DNA of 34,144 nucleotides from positions 1 to 34,144 of the forward strand of contig NZ_JAAITU010000043.1 of NCBI RefSeq assembly GCF_013304385.1. The letters run 5' to 3'. Source of the stretch: Blautia glucerasea (lineage in GTDB: Bacteria; Bacillota; Clostridia; Lachnospirales; Lachnospiraceae). The stretch's first letter is position 1. Each line of letters begins with the position of its first letter. The position numbers and the translations under genes were made by a program. Of the stretch, positions 30,176-34,144 are shown piece by piece. A model generated the notes under the pieces. That model saw only the letters and a list, made by a program, of their open reading frames with translations. It did not search any database and was not told the DNA's origin.

Positions 30176-31780
30176 ATGAAGAAAAAATATTTAGCAGTTT
30201 TGATGGGAATCATGGTAACATCTACAGCCGTTCCAGCAACCACGTTTGCAGAAGACGTCTCTACCACTACAGAAGCAGATACAGCACAGGAGCAGAAAGT
30301 CACAAATGAAGCACCAGATGGTCAGGCTCCTGAAAAACCGGAAGGTGAGGCTCCGGACGGACAGGCTCCTGAAAAACCAGAAGGTGAGGCTCCGAACGGA
30401 AAGGCTCCCGAAAAACCGGAAGGTGAGGCTCCGGACGGACAAGGCGGTCCTGATGGCGGTCAGTCTGAAGGCGTGGATAGCTACACCGCTGTCAATGAAT
30501 ATACAGAAGATACCTCTATTGAAAATACAACCCTTGAATCCACAGGAACCGATGAAAATGCAGCTTTGATCTCTTCCGGTGCCAATGTGACTTTTGACAA
30601 CGTAACCATATCCCGGGAGTCCCAGGAAAGTACCGGTGGCAATGATGCCAGCTTTTATGGGGTAGGTGCAGCCGTTCTGGCAACAGACGGAACAGCTTAC
30701 GTAAAAGGTGGAAGTATTACAACGAACGCAAATGGTGGAGCTGGTCTGTTCGCATATGGTAATGGTACGATCTATGCGGCAGATACAGACATTAAAACAG
30801 AGCAGGGCACCTCCGGCGGTGTACATACCGCTGGCGGAGGCACCCTTTATGGTTGGGATCTGAATGTTGAAACCAATGGTGAATCTTCCGCAGCCATCCG
30901 AAGCGACAGAGGCGGCGGCACAATGGTTCTGGATGGAGGAAGCTATACTTCCAACGGGATCGGCTCTCCTGCCATCTACAGTACAGCAGATATTGCAGTA
31001 AATAATGCGACTCTCACAGCCAACGGATCGGAAGCTGTATGTATCGAAGGTCTTAACTCAATCCACTTGTATGACTGCGATCTTACCGGAAATATGAGTG
31101 ATCAGGATCAAAATGACAACACCTGGACTGTCATTTTATATCAAAGCATGTCTGGTGACGCAGAAGTAGGTAACAGCACCTTCCAGATGGATGGTGGTTC
31201 CCTTACTTCCCAAAACGGTGGTGTATTCTACACCACCAACACGGAAAGCACCATCACTTTAAATGATGTAGATATTAATTATAATGATGACAATGAGTTT
31301 TTCCTGCAGTGTACAGGCAATACCAATCAGCGTGGCTGGGGACAGGCAGGTGCCAATGGCGCAGACTGTACCTTTACCGCAATCAGTCAGGACATGCAGG
31401 GAGATGTGATATGGGATTCTATCAGTGACCTTGATTTCTATATTACAGACAGCAGTAATCTGACAGGCGCAATCCTTGATGATGAAACATATGCCGGTGA
31501 CGGTGGTTCCGGTTATTGCAACGTAACTGTCAGCAAAGACTCAACCTGGACAGTTACCGGAGACAGCACCGTTACTTCCCTCTCCAATGAAGGAACCATC
31601 GTAGATGACCAGGGCAAAGCTGTGACTATCCAGGGAACTGACGGCACTGTTTATGTAGAAGGTGACAGCCAATACACCATCACAACCGATTCTTACAGTG
31701 ATTCTGCAGATCAATCCGGTGCAACAGCTCTTCAAAGCTGGAGCGGATATCAAACAGAAAAACCTTCTACTCTTTCTTAA
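30176..31780 (+). CDS. Secreted right-handed beta-helix protein with proline-rich N-terminal repeats
   Basis: Exported protein of 534 residues. The signal peptide MKKKYLAVLMGIMVTSTAVP ends in TTFAEDV, cleaved about residue 25. An acidic linker with three copies of EAPDGQAPEKPEG (residues 45-83) follows. From about residue 100 the sequence is a run of short beta-strand turns rich in Gly, Asn, Thr and Ser, such as VTFDNVTISRES, AYVKGGSITTNANGGAGLFA and TMVLDGGSYTSNGIGSPAIY, as in right-handed beta-helix adhesins and polysaccharide-active proteins. No LPxTG, cell-wall-binding repeat or catalytic signature is seen, so how it stays on or leaves the cell is unknown. Its stop overlaps the convergent exporter permease gene by 14 bp. 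Confidence 0.78.
   Translation: MKKKYLAVLMGIMVTSTAVPATTFAEDVSTTTEADTAQEQKVTNEAPDGQAPEKPEGEAPDGQAPEKPEGEAPNGKAPEKPEGEAPDGQGGPDGGQSEGVDSYTAVNEYTEDTSIENTTLESTGTDENAALISSGANVTFDNVTISRESQESTGGNDASFYGVGAAVLATDGTAYVKGGSITTNANGGAGLFAYGNGTIYAADTDIKTEQGTSGGVHTAGGGTLYGWDLNVETNGESSAAIRSDRGGGTMVLDGGSYTSNGIGSPAIYSTADIAVNNATLTANGSEAVCIEGLNSIHLYDCDLTGNMSDQDQNDNTWTVILYQSMSGDAEVGNSTFQMDGGSLTSQNGGVFYTTNTESTITLNDVDINYNDDNEFFLQCTGNTNQRGWGQAGANGADCTFTAISQDMQGDVIWDSISDLDFYITDSSNLTGAILDDETYAGDGGSGYCNVTVSKDSTWTVTGDSTVTSLSNEGTIVDDQGKAVTIQGTDGTVYVEGDSQYTITTDSYSDSADQSGATALQSWSGYQTEKPSTLS
30308..30424 (+). repeat. Three 39-bp tandem repeats encoding EAPDGQAPEKPEG
   Basis: Three in-frame 39-bp units plus a partial fourth (EAPDGQGG) to about 30448. 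Copies differ by a few bases, with variant EAPNGKAPEKPEG in the third. Such coding tandem repeats change copy number by slippage, so linker length may vary among strains. Confidence 0.85.
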
Positions 31781-32657
31781 GGTCTGTGATCAGCAGATAA
31801 AGAATCCCCAGGATCACAATGGTACCAGCCATGATTGCCAACATCCATCCTGTTCCTACAACTTTCCCAAGAAAGATAGGATTGCAGTCCACGGAATCCC
31901 GGATCCCCGCAATTGCCTGTGTGGGGATCCCTTCCTTTTCCATTTCCTCAAAAACACCTCTCAGCATATGATTCTTCAACAAAGAAGTCCCATATGTACT
32001 TGGAATAAAGGAAAGAACCTTCTGCAATCCGCTTCCAAAATTAGAAATAGGCATATATGCACCACATATAAATCCATATCCTGCACTTACAATGGTTCCC
32101 ACAGCTGACATCTGTCCCTGGGTTTTCAAAGGGTAGCAGACAATGCTGGATAAAATACTTCCAAACAGGACCAGAAGGATCTCGTCCAAAATCAGCCATA
32201 AAACATCTGCCACGCTTAAATACCATCCCATGATGCCAATATAGCCAAGGCACAATGCCAAAGCCAGCAGATTTACCATTAAGGAATTCAGCACAGTTGA
32301 AAAAAAGTAGCCCAGGTAGATCAATGGTCTTTTTACAGGAGATACATTAAAATCCTTTCTTGCACCACTGGCCCGGTCCTGTATCATAGTCAGGTTTACA
32401 CAAAAGGTTACTGTTACACAGCTGACTGCAAGAAGTCCGGCTGCAAGCTGTGAAGCTACTGTGCCATCCACTAATTTATCAGAAATCTTAAAGAAATCAG
32501 GAAGGGCCGACAGGAAAGAATCTCTGTATATATTAGCAAGAAAAGTCCCATATAATACGATCAGAATAATCGGAGTGATCAAGGATGAGATCAGCATGCC
32601 CTTGTCTCTGAAAAACAGCTTCCTGTTTCGTTTTATTAATGCCAACGTGGTTTTCAT
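31767..32657 (-). CDS. ABC-2 type exporter permease
   Basis: Membrane subunit of 296 residues with about six spans (around 22-42, 72-92, 115-140, 150-172, 182-200, 270-290). The start MKTTLALIKRNRKLFFRDKG and the mid-protein SPVKRPLIYLGYF are typical of DrrB/NodJ-like ABC-2 permeases. It overlaps the ATPase gene by 4 bp (ATGA), so both are coupled. Substrate unknown; such pairs export drugs, antibiotics or polysaccharide. It is convergent with the beta-helix gene and not obviously linked to it. Confidence 0.82.
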   Translation of the reverse strand: MKTTLALIKRNRKLFFRDKGMLISSLITPIILIVLYGTFLANIYRDSFLSALPDFFKISDKLVDGTVASQLAAGLLAVSCVTVTFCVNLTMIQDRASGARKDFNVSPVKRPLIYLGYFFSTVLNSLMVNLLALALCLGYIGIMGWYLSVADVLWLILDEILLVLFGSILSSIVCYPLKTQGQMSAVGTIVSAGYGFICGAYMPISNFGSGLQKVLSFIPSTYGTSLLKNHMLRGVFEEMEKEGIPTQAIAGIRDSVDCNPIFLGKVVGTGWMLAIMAGTIVILGILYLLITDLKKE

Positions 32658-33577
32658 GGATTCTCACCTCCTAATACCTTTCCGGTTACAGCAAGAAATA
32701 CATCATCCATGCCGCCCTTTACTACTTCATAATCCTGAAACAGTTCCTGATGCTCTACAATCAGCTTTGTTGCTTCACCGGTGTTCTGTACCTGGATCTG
32801 ATAACCATCCCGGATTGCCTTATAAGGTTTGCCAAGCTGCCGGATCTGTTCTTCTCCTGCTCCATATATAGAAACATAGTCCTGTACATATTGATTTTTC
32901 AGCTGATAAGGTGTACCCTCTGCCACAATCTTCCCCTTATCCAGAATCACTACATAACCTGCAGATGCTGCTTCTTCCATATAGTGTGTTGTAAGAAAAA
33001 CGGTCATATTCTCTGATACTCGAAGCTTTTCGATAATACTCCATATCAGCTTTCTGGTCTGAGGATCCAGTCCTGTGGTAGGCTCATCCAGAATCAATAT
33101 CTCAGGTTTGTGAAGTAGTGCCCTGGCAATGTCAATTCTTCTTCGCTGACCGCCGGACAGTTTGCCCATCTGCCGGTTCATAAACTCTTTAAAATCCAGG
33201 ATAATGGACAGCTCTTCCAGTCTCTTGTCAAATTCCTTACCTGTAATACCGTACAGTGCGGCTCTGCTCTCCAGGTTTTCCCTGACAGTCAGCGGCTTAT
33301 CCAACACACTGTCCTGAAAAACAACACCTATCATTCTTTTAATGTCTCCCGGCTTCTGATCTACTTCGTTGCCGCCGATCTTTACCTCTCCACTGTCCTT
33401 TTTCAGCTGCCCGCAGATGATCGAGATCGTGGTACTCTTGCCTGCTCCATTTACGCCAAGAAAAGCAAATAGCTCCCCTTTTCTTACCTGAAAGCTTAGA
33501 TCATTTACAGCATGTACACTACCGAAGGACTTATTCAGATGCTGTATTTTTATTACAGGATCCAACTGTTTTTCCAT
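32654..33577 (-). CDS. ABC exporter ATPase (DrrA/NodI type)
   Basis: ATPase of 307 residues. Walker A is GVNGAGKSTT, Q-loop VVFQDSVLD (a normal Gln, unlike the E-loop of the LanF protein at 326-1030), signature LSGGQRRRIDIARAL, Walker B ILILDEPTTGLD, and H-loop TTHYMEEA. The C-terminal extension of about 80 residues is as in DrrA. It pairs with the next permease. Three phased repeats lie 110-145 bp upstream of its start, with a -10-like TATAGT (minus strand, 33639-33644) between. Confidence 0.88.
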   Translation of the reverse strand: MEKQLDPVIKIQHLNKSFGSVHAVNDLSFQVRKGELFAFLGVNGAGKSTTISIICGQLKKDSGEVKIGGNEVDQKPGDIKRMIGVVFQDSVLDKPLTVRENLESRAALYGITGKEFDKRLEELSIILDFKEFMNRQMGKLSGGQRRRIDIARALLHKPEILILDEPTTGLDPQTRKLIWSIIEKLRVSENMTVFLTTHYMEEAASAGYVVILDKGKIVAEGTPYQLKNQYVQDYVSIYGAGEEQIRQLGKPYKAIRDGYQIQVQNTGEATKLIVEHQELFQDYEVVKGGMDDVFLAVTGKVLGGENP

Positions 33578-33685
33578 TTTTCATATCTTCCTTTCCACAA
33601 ACATTCTTTCTTACGGAAATGATCAAATCTCCTTTTCCACTATACCATAACCAGCATATATAATTCTACCATTCCTCTCAGATTC

Positions 33686-33720
33686 CCAGTGAATCCAGTG
33701 AATATTTGTTTTCCAGTGAA
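33686..33720. repeat. Three 9-bp-phased CCAGTGAA repeats upstream of the exporter operon
   Basis: CCAGTGAA occurs at 33686-33693, 33695-33702 and 33713-33720, so the starts are 9 and 18 bp apart. On the coding strand of the exporter they read TTCACTGG. Phasing on one unit length suggests repeated binding sites for an activator or repressor. Confidence 0.45.
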
Positions 33721-33739
33721 CGATATGCTGTGGATTGGG

Positions 33740-34090
33740 CTATTCTGAAAATACCTCCATCATAAGCCTGATCCCAACCTTCAATCCTTCCTCAAATGAA
33801 TCTTTCTCCCATGCACAGCATACACTCCCATGACGAATCATGATCTCCTCCCAAAGTGGTATCCTCTCCCCCATATCGTCCTCCACCACTCGGTCCATGC
33901 CTTCGATTCCTTGCAGCCATTGTTCCAGTTCCTTTTCTTTTGCCTGCCCGGCTTTCCTGGCAGTTGTATTTTCCTTCCACAGGTTATTTTCCGTGTAATG
34001 TTCATAGATCAGATCAAGCAGGTTTTCCACAGGAGGATAGTAATGTGGCTTTGTTTCTGATATATAGTTCTCCAGTATATCTTTTAACAT
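33740..34090 (-). CDS. Small DUF6809-like protein
   Basis: Cytoplasmic, acidic protein of 116 residues with no membrane span. The closing segment DSFEEGLKVGIRLMMEVF and the helical ELEQWLQGIEG middle recall DUF6809 proteins of clostridia, whose role is unknown. The ATG at 34090 has GGACGG about 8 nt upstream. The recognised similarity is short, so the family name is tentative. It is upstream of the exporter on the same strand but separated by about 160 bp and the phased repeats. Confidence 0.45.
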   Translation of the reverse strand: MLKDILENYISETKPHYYPPVENLLDLIYEHYTENNLWKENTTARKAGQAKEKELEQWLQGIEGMDRVVEDDMGERIPLWEEIMIRHGSVCCAWEKDSFEEGLKVGIRLMMEVFSE

Positions 34091-34144
34091 ACTTATAATG
34101 CTACCGTCCTTTCCAGTCAGGATTTTGTGTCTTAATTATGGTGC

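Noticed and set aside
30308..30448. Tandem repeats considered as a CRISPR array
   Set aside because: The units are contiguous, have no spacers and encode an in-frame 13-residue peptide.
30191..30826. Minus-strand 211-residue open frame
   Set aside because: It mirrors the repeat region of the beta-helix gene; low-complexity SLSVRSLTF repeats are the antisense of the proline-rich coding repeat.
1..34144. tRNA, rRNA, riboswitch and CRISPR search by eye
   Set aside because: No tRNA cloverleaf with a TTCRA arm, no rRNA segment, no recognised riboswitch consensus and no spaced repeat array were found. A covariance-model scan could still reveal a structured RNA that I missed.

Overview
The window looks like a chromosomal segment of an anaerobic gut Firmicute, most likely a Lachnospiraceae member near Blautia, Dorea or Mediterraneibacter. 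This is inferred from the A/T-rich genes with strong AGGAGG-type ribosome sites, a CooC-type ATPase, a DUF3786 protein, a YesM/YesN pair beside a solute-binding protein, and an integrative-element remnant of Tn916/Tn1549 type. No 16S or tRNA gene is present to confirm it.

Layout. (1) 1-5642: remnant of an integrative element carrying a complete lantibiotic self-protection module without a lantibiotic. It holds an ABC transporter of LanFEG type, a NisI/SpaI-like lipoprotein, and a response regulator/histidine kinase pair. A nearly identical 11-bp-phased regulator box lies in front of the module and again just behind its terminator. The element ends in a sigma-factor gene cut off after about 44 codons. 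(2) 5702-8556, minus strand: ZIP metal transporter, a broken ketopantoate-reductase-like gene, a SAM methyltransferase and a transglutaminase-like protein, apparently one operon behind a DtxR-like palindrome. (3) 8813-12558: CooC-type carbon monoxide dehydrogenase maturation ATPase next to a decayed second CooC, a frameshifted TetR gene, DUF3786, a small cysteine-rich protein and an Rrf2 regulator. Two divergent intergenic regions here share one architecture: back-to-back promoters around TTGTAA-N9-TTACAA. (4) 12584-17126, minus strand: a gene fragment, isoaspartyl dipeptidase IadA, a YfcC-family permease, a 24-codon rubrerythrin stub, a zinc alcohol dehydrogenase and an HD-domain protein. (5) 17380-29219: secreted type-B carboxylesterase divergent from a three-gene sensing cassette (solute-binding protein, YesM kinase, YesN regulator), then a five-gene Opp/Dpp-type ABC importer. 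(6) 29404-34090: Nudix hydrolase, secreted beta-helix protein with a 13-residue proline-rich repeat, two-gene ABC exporter and a small DUF6809-like protein.

How the genes may work together: IadA and YfcC could import and split isoaspartyl dipeptides. The solute-binding protein has no permease partner of its own class, so it more likely feeds a ligand signal to YesM/YesN, whose targets could include the divergent esterase or the neighbouring peptide importer. The Lan module would sense and expel a foreign lantibiotic. A striking general feature is gene decay: at least five genes (sigma factor, ketopantoate reductase, CooC paralogue, TetR, rubrerythrin) are truncated, frameshifted or interrupted.

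No wholly new system can be proven from sequence alone. The best candidates for a second look are the duplicated divergent operators of region 3, the orphan regulated promoter at the end of region 1, and the esterase/solute-binding-protein/YesMN cassette.
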